20,497 nucleotides of DNA, from contig JAKSQR010000014.1 of assembly GCA_024404065.1 (NCBI GenBank), positions 1-20,497 of the forward strand, read 5' to 3'. The first letter of the stretch is position 1; the number at the start of each line of letters is the position of its first letter. Under the pieces are notes generated by a model, which saw only the letters and a program-made list of their open reading frames with translations, ran no database searches and was not told the origin of the DNA. Both the position numbers and the translations under genes were made by a program. The DNA is from Clostridia bacterium (GTDB taxonomy: Bacteria > Bacillota > Clostridia > Oscillospirales > Acutalibacteraceae). Shown here in pieces: positions 13,859-20,497 of the stretch.

Positions 13859-14398
13859 TTGAATAAAAAGGCGAGTGAGCTTGTCAGGCTTGCCCAGGGC
13901 GGAGATACTGATGCCTTCGGCGAACTTTATAAGCTTTACTACAAGGAGATGTACGCTTATGCGTGCACGGTTACAGGCAATGTAACCGCCGCAGAGGATG
14001 CCGTTTCAGAGGCAATATGCTCTGCACTCAGGCAGATAAAATCCCTGAGAAACCCGGATTCATTCAAAGGCTGGCTCTTTAAGATACTTAATGTATGCTG
14101 CCGGAATCAGTTTAATGAGCTTAATAAAAACCTTGAGCTTGAAGAAAACCTTACCCACAGCTCCTACGATGGAGATATAGACAACCTTGAGCTTTCACTT
14201 GACTTGAAAAATGCAATCAGAATCCTCTCTGAGGAGGAAAGAGAGATTGTAATGATGAAGCTGATGGGTGAGTATAAAAGCCGTGAGATAGCCGAAACCT
14301 TAGGTCTGCCGGATGCGACAGTAAGGTCAAAGCTCTCAAGAGCCCTCACAAAGCTTCGTGAATATATGACAGATAACAGGAAAGGAGGCGGAGAATAA
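13859..14398 (+). CDS. ECF-type RNA polymerase sigma factor
   Basis: 179 residues, typical ECF length. Region 2 covers about 6-75: LVRLAQGGDTDAFGELYKLYY, YACTVTGNVTAAEDAVSEA and a GWLFKILNVCCRNQF tail. Region 4 covers about 115-172: LSEEEREIVMMKLMGEYKSREIA followed by ETLGLPDATVRSKLSRALTKLREY, the helix-turn-helix that binds the -35 element. The start is a TTG with GGGTGA (13847-13852) seven bases upstream; no better ATG exists. The stop overlaps the next gene's ATG (TAATG), so the two are coupled and probably made in fixed ratio, as is common for sigma/anti-sigma pairs. It would direct RNA polymerase to envelope-response genes when released. The target promoter motif is not visible in this window. 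Confidence 0.93.
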   Translation: MNKKASELVRLAQGGDTDAFGELYKLYYKEMYAYACTVTGNVTAAEDAVSEAICSALRQIKSLRNPDSFKGWLFKILNVCCRNQFNELNKNLELEENLTHSSYDGDIDNLELSLDLKNAIRILSEEEREIVMMKLMGEYKSREIAETLGLPDATVRSKLSRALTKLREYMTDNRKGGGE

Positions 14399-16386
14399 TG
14401 AAGGATACAGACCTTAATACCCTTGCACAGCTTTCAGAAGAATTTGAAAAAAGCGCAAAAGAAATAGAAGTGCCGGATTCCCTTTTACCCGAGAATATGA
14501 TGGCAAAATTCAAAGAAATCGGCAAAGAGATGGAAAGCGAATCAAAGATTGCCGACGCATTTGATAAATCCGAAAGAAAAACAAATATTATTCTTATGAG
14601 GCGTATGCTTGCAGTTGCAGCTTCATTTGTTCTCATCGCCGTAATTGCAGCTTTCCTCAGAAATAACGCAGGCACAAACACCATAGGCCTCAAGAGTGCC
14701 TTTGAAGGCTTCAGAAACGATTACCTTATCAAGAGCATTTCATCAAGCGACGAGCTTGAAAATATTGTAAATGAGATTTTCTCATCAGATAAAGGCTCAA
14801 AGAATAATAAAGAAGAGTCTTCCACCGAAAAGAATAAAATTGTTGCTCTCTTCAGCGGTGACGAAAAGAATGGTGAGGAGTCCTCAGCCCCTGCAGTATC
14901 CGTTGAGGATGCAAGAAATCAGGATACAGACAGTATGGTTTGCCAGGCAATTAACTCAGGTGATGCTGACAGACTTTCAGATACCGTTAAATCCAGCGGA
15001 GATTATCTTTACATTCTTACAAAGACAAATAACACAGAGGCAATTAAAGTTGTTAAGGTAAACCCTGCAAACGAGATGGAGGTTGTAAACTCAATTCCTC
15101 TCGGCACCTCCTCAGCAAATGTTGTAAATGACTGCCTTGAGATTTATATGAGTGGCAACCATCTTATAGCCCTTATTCAGCGCAGCATTTTTATAATGCA
15201 GAATGATGAAATGGCTGAAATAAAAGAGGTTGTTGCAGAGTACTATGATGTTACTGACCCCGCCTCAATCAAGAAGGTATGCACTCAGGAGCAGGAGGGC
15301 GTATATGTAACCTCCAGAATTACAAGCGGCAGATTTTATCTTGTAACCTGCAAGGCTCTTGCAAAGGGTCGTGGCGCAGTTCCCTTCATCACACTTAACG
15401 GCAAGGATTATGGTCCTCAGCTTGGTAGTGAGGAATATATTACCGCTACAAACGCAAAAGAAAAGGCAGTTATGTTTATGACCGCTGTAAGCCTTGATAA
15501 TCCTGCACAGAACCCTGCAAAGCTTGCAATTTTAGGCTGCGGCACAAATGCAGAGGTTGAAATAAGCGCAGGTAATATTTACATCGTCCGCCTCTTTGCT
15601 TCAGAGGATGGCAACGAAAAACGTACTGAGATTTACAGCTTCGGCTGCAATGCAAATGGCTTTACAAAGAGCGGCACATACACCTTCAACGGCAGTATTA
15701 TAGGCGCACCCGGTATAAACGATGCCGGCTACATCAGGCTTATAATCTCTCAGGATGGTAAGTATGACGCAATAGCCCTTACCTCAAAGCTTGAAAAGGC
15801 AGGGGAGAGCAAGGCATTTGCCGCTGAGGATAACAGCAATGTTACATTTATAGGTGATAAAGCCTTTGTTACATCAAAGGGCAAATCAGTTATGGTTGAT
15901 TTCTCTGAGCAGGGCAATATCACAGCTAAGTCAATAAATGATATTACAAGCAGCTCATCACTTTACACTCTTACAGACGGCAACATTCTTGCTATCTCCA
16001 CCCCCGACAGTGAGGGCAAGGTTAATATCTCACTTGTTACAAAGTCAAACGGCGTAGCTTCTACCTATACACTTGATGGCGCACAGTCCGTAGTAATCAC
16101 TGCAGATTCAAGAGCTATTGTTCAGAGTAAAGAGGGCAATATGTTTGGTCTGCCCGTAATTATAATGGATAGCGAAGGCACTCAGCGTTCAGCTTACTGC
16201 GTATTCACCACAGTAAACGGCAAAATTGAGCCCATCGGTGTATTTACACATGAGTCAAATTATGTAGGTGATGCTGCTACAAGAGCAGTTTACCAGAACA
16301 GTACACTCTACACCGTTTCCAACGAAAAAATAACAGCATTCTCTGTTGAGGATAACTCAATTACAGGCACTCTTACATTAAACTGA
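14398..16386 (+). CDS. Membrane-anchored beta-propeller protein, probable anti-sigma factor/sensor
   Basis: 662 residues. Residues 1-66 are a cytoplasmic, charged, helical region with VPDSLLPENM (25-34) and no zinc-binding His/Cys, so it is not a ZAS-type anti-sigma. A transmembrane helix lies at about 67-87. A low-complexity Ser/Glu/Lys linker (about 110-175) follows. From about 196 to the end runs a long beta-rich domain, starting SDTVKSSGDYLYILTK and with repeated strand-turn-strand units. It resembles the secreted C-terminal beta-propeller family (Pfam Beta_propel, COG4880-like), including a QEGVYVTSR segment typical of it. The gene overlaps the sigma gene (TAATG), so the N-terminal part is inferred to hold the sigma factor and the outside propeller to sense a ligand or wall state. 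No terminator is seen downstream. Confidence 0.85.
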   Translation: MKDTDLNTLAQLSEEFEKSAKEIEVPDSLLPENMMAKFKEIGKEMESESKIADAFDKSERKTNIILMRRMLAVAASFVLIAVIAAFLRNNAGTNTIGLKSAFEGFRNDYLIKSISSSDELENIVNEIFSSDKGSKNNKEESSTEKNKIVALFSGDEKNGEESSAPAVSVEDARNQDTDSMVCQAINSGDADRLSDTVKSSGDYLYILTKTNNTEAIKVVKVNPANEMEVVNSIPLGTSSANVVNDCLEIYMSGNHLIALIQRSIFIMQNDEMAEIKEVVAEYYDVTDPASIKKVCTQEQEGVYVTSRITSGRFYLVTCKALAKGRGAVPFITLNGKDYGPQLGSEEYITATNAKEKAVMFMTAVSLDNPAQNPAKLAILGCGTNAEVEISAGNIYIVRLFASEDGNEKRTEIYSFGCNANGFTKSGTYTFNGSIIGAPGINDAGYIRLIISQDGKYDAIALTSKLEKAGESKAFAAEDNSNVTFIGDKAFVTSKGKSVMVDFSEQGNITAKSINDITSSSSLYTLTDGNILAISTPDSEGKVNISLVTKSNGVASTYTLDGAQSVVITADSRAIVQSKEGNMFGLPVIIMDSEGTQRSAYCVFTTVNGKIEPIGVFTHESNYVGDAATRAVYQNSTLYTVSNEKITAFSVEDNSITGTLTLN

Positions 16387-16419
16387 GGCCCTGTTAAATT
16401 GTAAAATAATCAAAAAGCC

Positions 16420-16448
16420 TTGACAAATAAAGACTTTGCTATTATAAT
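16420..16448 (+). promoter_or_regulatory. Consensus sigma-A promoter of the surface-protein gene
   Basis: TTGACA (16420-16425), exactly 17 bp, TATAAT (16443-16448): a perfect consensus promoter. It predicts strong, constitutive expression and shows that coding frames beginning at 16420 are wrong. Confidence 0.88.
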
Positions 16449-16485
16449 ACACCCGATTATCAAAAAAATTAAGGATGGTATAATT

Positions 16486-16953
16486 ATGAAAAAGACAGTA
16501 TCACTTGTGCTTGCTCTTATGCTTGCAGTTGTAGCTCTTTTCTCAATCTCAGTTATGGCATTTGCTGATGAAGATGCTCAGGCTCCTGCAGAAACACCTT
16601 CAAGCTCAGCAGCTCCCGCAGTAACAGAGCCCACAAGACCTAACGAAAGAGATGATCAGGCAACTGCTACAACAATCACAACCACAACAAAGAGCGACGT
16701 TTCAGCTATCATTGATAAGCTTACAACAGTTTCTACTACAAAGATTCCTGACAAAGTAACAGAGGATAACGACGAAGTAGTTACAGGTAAGCCTGCAGTC
16801 AACGAAGAAAATATCACAAAGTCAACCCGTCCAGCTGCTAACGTTCAGAATAACATCCCCAACACAGGCAGCAAGGCAGCAGTTTCTGCTATCGCAGTAC
16901 TTGCTCTTATGGCAGGTGTAGCTACAGCTACAGTTTCTACAAAGAAGAAATAA
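16486..16953 (+). CDS. Small surface protein with sortase-like C-terminal signal
   Basis: 155 residues from ATG 16486; AAGGATGG lies about eight bases upstream, and the promoter at 16420-16448 rules out earlier starts. A signal peptide (1-27) ends MAFA-DE. The mature part is almost all low complexity: Pro, Ala, Ser and Thr rich, with a Thr run (62-68), and no globular domain. The C-terminus has the layout of a cell-wall sorting signal: IPNTG (124-128, an LPxTG variant), a hydrophobic stretch (131-150) and a KKK tail. It may be anchored to peptidoglycan by a sortase encoded elsewhere, or, if not cleaved, stay in the membrane. With its strong promoter it could be an abundant surface spacer or decoration, possibly glycosylated on Thr. 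The role is unknown. Confidence 0.82.
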   Translation: MKKTVSLVLALMLAVVALFSISVMAFADEDAQAPAETPSSSAAPAVTEPTRPNERDDQATATTITTTTKSDVSAIIDKLTTVSTTKIPDKVTEDNDEVVTGKPAVNEENITKSTRPAANVQNNIPNTGSKAAVSAIAVLALMAGVATATVSTKKK

Positions 16954-16974
16954 TTAAAGCTTAATTTAATTAAA

Positions 16975-17005
16975 GGGCCACATACTTTGGTATGTGGCTT
17001 TTCTC
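16975..17005 (+). terminator. Terminator of the surface-protein gene
   Basis: A 9-bp perfect stem GCCACATAC (16977-16985) / GTATGTGGC (16990-16998) with a four-base loop, followed by TTTTCTC. The T-tract ends right at the -35 box of the next promoter (17006). Confidence 0.92.
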
Positions 17006-17034
17006 TTGACAAAGCAGAGCAATAATTTTATACT
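17006..17034 (+). promoter_or_regulatory. Promoter of the second lipoprotein gene
   Basis: TTGACA (17006-17011), exactly 17 bp, TATACT (17029-17034), 29 bases before the ATG. It begins within a base of the preceding terminator's T-tract, so the gene is transcribed independently. Confidence 0.85.
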
Positions 17035-17062
17035 TTTACCTATCGGTAAAGGAGGAATAAAA

Positions 17063-17965
17063 ATGAAAAAATACATAGCACTTTTACTTGTGCTTATAAT
17101 GGCACTTTCACTTGCAGCCTGCGGTAAGGCAGATGAAAATAACGAAACCTTCGTAAGCACTGCAGTAGCAGAGGACGAAACATCCAAAGCAGAAACAACA
17201 GTGGCAGATACCACCGCAAAGGCTGACGAAACTGAGACAGAAACTTCAGCAGAGAAAGCAGAGAGCAAAATCCCCGAAACTCCAATGGAAATAATTGAGG
17301 CTTACACCACAGTTATGAATAAAGCCAAGGACGAAAAGGTTGGTTTTAAGAAGGCAGAGTGGCAGTCATTACCCAGCGATGCAAACTCAAGAGTAGTTTC
17401 AAAGGGCGGCACACTTGTAAATATTGCCCTTAATGCAGCTAATAACTTTATGACAGACGAAGCTACTGCAAAGAAAAACCCTGATGTGTATGAAAAGGGC
17501 GGAGATATGAAGGATTTCCCAATCCGTAACACCCCCTATGGCTGCACACTTACCGAAAAGGATTTAGACAAGATTGAAACAATTAAGTGCGAAGAGCTTA
17601 AAAACGGCAACTATAAAATCACTATCGTGCTTAAGAGCGAAAAGAACCCTGAGCCCGCTCCTGAGGGTACAGGCAATTCACCCAGCTTTACAGGCAGACT
17701 TATAACCCCCATCAGCAAAAAGCAGATAGACGAAAACCTTAACGGCGGTATTGTAAGTGCAGTAGCAAAGGATATAGTTTATTCACTTACCTTCCACGAT
17801 GTTACAAGCGTAGTTGAGTATAACCCCGAAACCAATCAGATTGTAAAGCTTGAGCAGACAACAAGGGTTACCGTATCCGGCAGCGGCAAAATCGGCCTTG
17901 CAGAGATGGTAGTTGATAAGCAGGAGCTTGTAAACGATAAGTACATTTACGACCTTGTATATTAA
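17063..17965 (+). CDS. Putative lipoprotein, paralogue of the one at 10752
   Basis: 300 residues from ATG 17063; AAAGGAGG lies about eight bases upstream, and the promoter at 17006-17034 excludes longer frames. The signal (1-19) ends with the lipobox LAAC (C20). Residues 21-70 are an acidic Thr/Glu/Ala linker. The mature domain (from about 74, PMEIIEAYTTVMNKAKDEK) is of unknown family and similar to the 10752 product: an early helix followed by a Lys/Glu-rich region, IETIKCEELKNGNYKITIVLKSE (about 172-194), then TSVVEYNPETNQIVKLEQTTRVTVSG (about 250-275) and the ending NDKYIYDLVY. It is probably exposed on the outer face of the membrane. It follows the sigma/anti-sigma and surface-protein genes, but has its own promoter and terminator. 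Confidence 0.82.
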   Translation: MKKYIALLLVLIMALSLAACGKADENNETFVSTAVAEDETSKAETTVADTTAKADETETETSAEKAESKIPETPMEIIEAYTTVMNKAKDEKVGFKKAEWQSLPSDANSRVVSKGGTLVNIALNAANNFMTDEATAKKNPDVYEKGGDMKDFPIRNTPYGCTLTEKDLDKIETIKCEELKNGNYKITIVLKSEKNPEPAPEGTGNSPSFTGRLITPISKKQIDENLNGGIVSAVAKDIVYSLTFHDVTSVVEYNPETNQIVKLEQTTRVTVSGSGKIGLAEMVVDKQELVNDKYIYDLVY

Positions 17966-17970
17966 AAATT

Positions 17971-17996
17971 AAGGACTGCTTCGGCAGTCCTTTTGC
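17971..17996 (+). terminator. Terminator with UUCG tetraloop
   Basis: AAGGACTGC-TTCG-GCAGTCCTT (17971-17992) is a 9-bp stem closed by the very stable cUUCGg loop. It runs directly into TTTTGC on the plus strand and serves the lipoprotein gene. Confidence 0.92.
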
Positions 17997-18000
17997 TTAT

Positions 18001-18037
18001 AAAAACACAAATCCCCTCTGCTTTTTGCAGAGGGGGT
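18001..18037 (-). terminator. Terminator of the DUF4474 gene
   Basis: CCCCTCTGC (18013-18021) pairs with GCAGAGGGG (18027-18035), five-base loop. On the minus strand it is followed by ATTTGTGTTTTT. It begins six bases past the DUF4474 stop codon. Confidence 0.88.
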
Positions 18038-18042
18038 AATTT

Positions 18043-19338
18043 TTAACCATCCCATTCAACTGTAACCTTAAGACCATCTGTGGTGTAGGTTACATCGTGC
18101 CAGATGTTGCGCTCAACTGACTGTGTGAAAGCGTCACGCATTTCTTCATCAGGGAATACTATTGTAAATATCATTTTAAGGCTGTGTGGGTTATATGCAA
18201 CGGGGCAGAGCTTAAAGCCGTTTACCCACCAGTGATTCTGCTCAGGGATATTGACAAGCACATCATCATTATGAATAATCTGAAGGCTCATATCCATCTG
18301 GTCTTCTTCTTTTACTACATCATAGTATGTGCCTATTTTGTTCATATCACGGTAGTATACGCCAACCTCACCGCCGGTTGTGATAAGGTAGTTACCCTTC
18401 CAGCACTGAACCATATACTGCTTATCGTTGTAGTTAAAGTGGAAACGTCTTGTGCGGTAATTATACATGAATGAGGGGAGTGCGTAGCAGAGAAGGTCGT
18501 ACTCAATGCAGAAGCCGAAGTTTCTCATCCAGCAGTTGATAGGAGCATAAACCATACCCTCATAAATGTTGCTGTTAAAGCCTGTGGAAAGCATACCCTT
18601 ATCGTCAAGACCGAAGCAGTCGCCTGTGTTAAGGTCAATATAAATGTTGGGGTAAAGGCTCTCCTGACCGCCGTCAGCATAAGTTACTACAAGCTTAATG
18701 CGGTAGTAATCCTTGCCCTTCATGGGCTCCATAACTACGTCAGCCTTTGTAAGGCCGCCCATATATACGCCTACAAGCCAGCAGATATTTGCCTTTGTGC
18801 TCTGACCCTCAGCAATGTACTGGTCTCTCAGGGCAAACATCTCTTCACGGTACTCTTTGGTATCAATGTGAAATACCTTTGTAGCAACCTGACCGGGCTC
18901 AAGAATGTCATCAGGCAGGTTTGTAATAATCTGCTCTACATCAAGGCCGGATTTATCGCTTACATCTTTAAGAAGTACGCTGAGATTTTCGTCTACGGTT
19001 ACCTCAAAATCAGAGGGCTTCTTTGCAATGATTTTGCCTGTAAAGATGTACTTTACCATTCTGATGGCGTCAACCACTCTGAAAAACTTACTTGTGGTAA
19101 GTACGGGCACACCGTCATCATAAAATTTCTGTACAAGGGCAGGCACCTGCTTTTTGTTGCTGTTTTTAGCAGTAGCATCAGCTTCTACGGGAATAGCTTT
19201 ATCCTCTGCTTCTTCGTCAATGTTTTGTACAATAGCGTCAGATGGCTCAATCTGTGCGTCTTCTGCTGCCATAGCTACTGTGCTGAATATAAGTGTAAAT
19301 ACCAGCAAAAGGGCAATGATAGGACTTACTTTTTTCAT
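18043..19338 (-). CDS. Secreted DUF4474 protein
   Basis: 431 residues from ATG 19338; GGAGG lies six bases upstream, so the frame opening at 19353 is too long. A signal peptide (1-24) ends in AMA-AED, followed by an acidic linker (25-60). Residues 62-175 are a charged, helical region of no known family. The C-terminal half (about 235-425) has the features of DUF4474: CWMRNFGFCIEYD (269-281), FHFNYNDKQYMVQCWKGNY (299-317), TTGGEVGVYYRD (320-331), DQMDMSL (346-352) and NHWWVNGFKL (368-377). The domain occurs in many clostridial secreted proteins and has no established activity; its conserved Trp/Gly/Glu pattern could bind a wall polymer or ligand. Promoter and terminator are its own. It is divergent from the GH38-like gene. 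Confidence 0.85.
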   Translation of the reverse strand: MKKVSPIIALLLVFTLIFSTVAMAAEDAQIEPSDAIVQNIDEEAEDKAIPVEADATAKNSNKKQVPALVQKFYDDGVPVLTTSKFFRVVDAIRMVKYIFTGKIIAKKPSDFEVTVDENLSVLLKDVSDKSGLDVEQIITNLPDDILEPGQVATKVFHIDTKEYREEMFALRDQYIAEGQSTKANICWLVGVYMGGLTKADVVMEPMKGKDYYRIKLVVTYADGGQESLYPNIYIDLNTGDCFGLDDKGMLSTGFNSNIYEGMVYAPINCWMRNFGFCIEYDLLCYALPSFMYNYRTRRFHFNYNDKQYMVQCWKGNYLITTGGEVGVYYRDMNKIGTYYDVVKEEDQMDMSLQIIHNDDVLVNIPEQNHWWVNGFKLCPVAYNPHSLKMIFTIVFPDEEMRDAFTQSVERNIWHDVTYTTDGLKVTVEWDG

Positions 19339-19378
19339 TTTAATCCTCCACAATATTTAATTTAGCCATCCATCCGAT

Positions 19379-19407
19379 ATTATACACATATTATTGCTAC
19401 ATTTCAA
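19379..19407 (-). promoter_or_regulatory. Promoter of the DUF4474 gene
   Basis: On the minus strand TTGAAA (19407-19402), 17 bp, TATAAT (19384-19379) with TG before it. It leaves a leader of about 35 bases. Confidence 0.75.
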
Positions 19408-19436
19408 TCATTATTGTTGCATTAAAGCTATATTTA

Positions 19437-19465
19437 TTGAAATTATATAAAATGTAGTTTATTAT
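19437..19465 (+). promoter_or_regulatory. Promoter of the GH38-like gene
   Basis: TTGAAA (19437-19442), 17 bp, TATTAT (19460-19465), 34 bases before the ATG. It is divergent from the DUF4474 promoter, with the two -35 boxes 29 bp apart. Confidence 0.6.
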
Positions 19466-19499
19466 ATATACTAACAAATTATACTCTGCAGGTGAATTT

Positions 19500-20497
19500 A
19501 TGGAGATTAAAAAAATTCTTGTTATTTTCAAAACACATCTTGATATCGGTTTTACAGATTTTTCTAATACCGTAACCGAAAAATATATGAGTGTGTTTAT
19601 CCCTAATGCAATCAAAACTGCCAATGAGCTGCGTGAAAGCGGCACAGATGCCCGCATGATATGGACAACAGGCTCATGGCTTATTTATAAATACCTTAAA
19701 ACCTTCAAGGGTAAGCCTGAGGAGAAAATACTCTCTGACGCTATTGAGAGGGGAGATATCCGCTGGCACGCTCTGCCCTTCACAACCCATACTGAGCTTA
19801 TGAGCCCTCAGCTTTTTGAGTATGGCATTTCATATAGTCAGGGTCTTGATTCAAGATTTAATCAAAAGACTATTGCCGCAAAGCTTACCGATGTACCCGG
19901 ACACACAAAGGCTATGATACCTTACTTAAAAAAGGCAGGCATTCAGTTTTTACACATAGGTGTAAATGAAGCCTCTGCAGTGCCTGATGTACCTGAAATT
20001 TTCAAATGGCAGTGCGACAGCGGTGAGAGTGTAATAGTAATGTACAATGGTGATTACGGCAAATTCACCCCCATCGGCGATACAGGCACAGCAGTTATGT
20101 TTGCCCACACAGGTGATAATTTAGGATGTCAGTCCGCAGAGGATACCATTGAGCTTTTTAAGAAGCTGCACGCAGATTATCCTGAGGCTGTCGTAATGGC
20201 AGGCACCCTTGATGATGTAGCAAACGAGGTTAATAAAATTGCAGATACTCTGCCCACAGTTACTGACGAAATCGGCGACAGCTGGATTCACGGCGCAGGC
20301 ACAGACCCCATCAAAACACAGATGTTCAGAAAGCTTGAGCAGGTGTGGATAAATATGCCTGAGGGTGAGGATAAAACAACTCTCGGTGATGGTATTATTA
20401 TGATACCTGAGCATACCTGGGGTCTTGATGAAAAAACTCACCTTCACGATAATGTTTACTATAAGCGCACAGATTTTGAAAGGCTGAGAAGCTCTGC
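19500..20497 (+). CDS. GH38-like / DUF5054-family protein, 3' end beyond window
   Basis: Partial; 332 complete codons visible from ATG 19500 with AGGTG about six bases upstream. There is no signal peptide, so the protein is likely cytoplasmic. The opening KILVIFKTHLDIGFTDF (5-21) has the HxD pair (H13, D15) that binds the metal in family 38 alpha-mannosidase-type hydrolases. TDVPGHTKAM (130-139) resembles the nucleophile-containing DPFGHS motif (D132), and IPEHTWG (302-308) offers a later His ligand. FAHTGDNLG (201-209) and GDSWIHGAGTDP (259-270) are further conserved-looking segments. I recall this architecture as DUF5054, a bacterial family of about 650-700 residues, so roughly half is missing. 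An intracellular glycosidase on an imported sugar is the best guess; the substrate is unknown. Confidence 0.78.
   Translation, partial: MEIKKILVIFKTHLDIGFTDFSNTVTEKYMSVFIPNAIKTANELRESGTDARMIWTTGSWLIYKYLKTFKGKPEEKILSDAIERGDIRWHALPFTTHTELMSPQLFEYGISYSQGLDSRFNQKTIAAKLTDVPGHTKAMIPYLKKAGIQFLHIGVNEASAVPDVPEIFKWQCDSGESVIVMYNGDYGKFTPIGDTGTAVMFAHTGDNLGCQSAEDTIELFKKLHADYPEAVVMAGTLDDVANEVNKIADTLPTVTDEIGDSWIHGAGTDPIKTQMFRKLEQVWINMPEGEDKTTLGDGIIMIPEHTWGLDEKTHLHDNVYYKRTDFERLRSS

Noticed and set aside
16420..16485. N-terminal extension of the surface protein from a TTG at 16420
   Set aside because: The bases are a perfect TTGACA-17-TATAAT promoter, so they are not translated; ATG 16486 has an RBS and begins a signal peptide.
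16994..17062. N-terminal extension of the second lipoprotein
   Set aside because: It runs through a terminator T-tract and a promoter; ATG 17063 has AAAGGAGG and starts a proper lipoprotein signal.
1..20497. CRISPR array, tRNA/rRNA genes, insertion sequence ends, prophage genes
   Set aside because: No regularly spaced repeats, tRNA-like cloverleafs, transposase or phage proteins were seen on either strand.

Overview
The window reads as a contiguous piece of a low-to-medium GC Gram-positive chromosome, most likely a gut-type member of the Clostridia (Oscillospirales/Ruminococcaceae-like). This is inferred from strong GGAGG-type ribosome binding sites, TTGACA/TATAAT promoters with 17-bp spacers, rho-independent terminators, Thr-rich secreted linkers, lipobox and sortase-like signals, and families typical of that group (DUF4474, DUF5054/GH38-like, beta-propeller anti-sigma, RING/DUF2628). 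No tRNA, rRNA, CRISPR array, insertion sequence or phage gene was seen. The gene order looks like stable chromosome rather than a recent island.

Layout. (1) 1-2028, minus strand: a NYN-domain nuclease-like gene followed by a Sel1-repeat gene cut by the window edge. The promoter has a dyad at the expected transcription start. (2) 2260-3363, plus: a secreted calcineurin-like phosphoesterase, ending at a terminator shared with a convergent DUF218 (SanA/YdcF-type) membrane protein (3422-4192, minus). (3) 4336-6389, minus: a membrane protein with a RING-like finger, two zinc ribbons and DUF2628, then galU, then a terminator. (4) 6590-11636, plus: an apparent five-gene operon running from one promoter (6486-6514) to one terminator (11641): prfB, a PglC-type phosphoglycosyl transferase, a VanY-type carboxypeptidase, a polytopic M28-like peptidase and a lipoprotein. 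(5) 11704-12243, plus: a small secreted protein, convergent with a Nudix / small-multidrug-export pair (12289-13547, minus). (6) 13859-16386, plus: an ECF sigma factor translationally coupled to a membrane-anchored beta-propeller protein, a probable anti-sigma/sensor. (7) 16486-17965, plus: a sortase-type surface protein and a lipoprotein that resembles the one at 10752, each with its own near-consensus promoter. (8) 18043-19338, minus: a secreted DUF4474 protein, divergent from a GH38/DUF5054-like gene that leaves the window at 20497.

How it fits together. Most genes concern the cell envelope: sugar-phosphate activation (galU), priming of lipid-linked glycans (phosphoglycosyl transferase), peptidoglycan trimming (VanY), extracytoplasmic sensing (ECF sigma plus beta-propeller), and several exported proteins of unknown role. 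The least ordinary items are a Nudix protein fused to what looks like an inorganic-pyrophosphatase-fold domain without its metal-binding acidic residues, the NYN/Sel1 pair with its 5' dyad, the RING-like membrane protein, and a pair of paralogous lipoproteins. I did not find a clear-cut new defence or mobile system.
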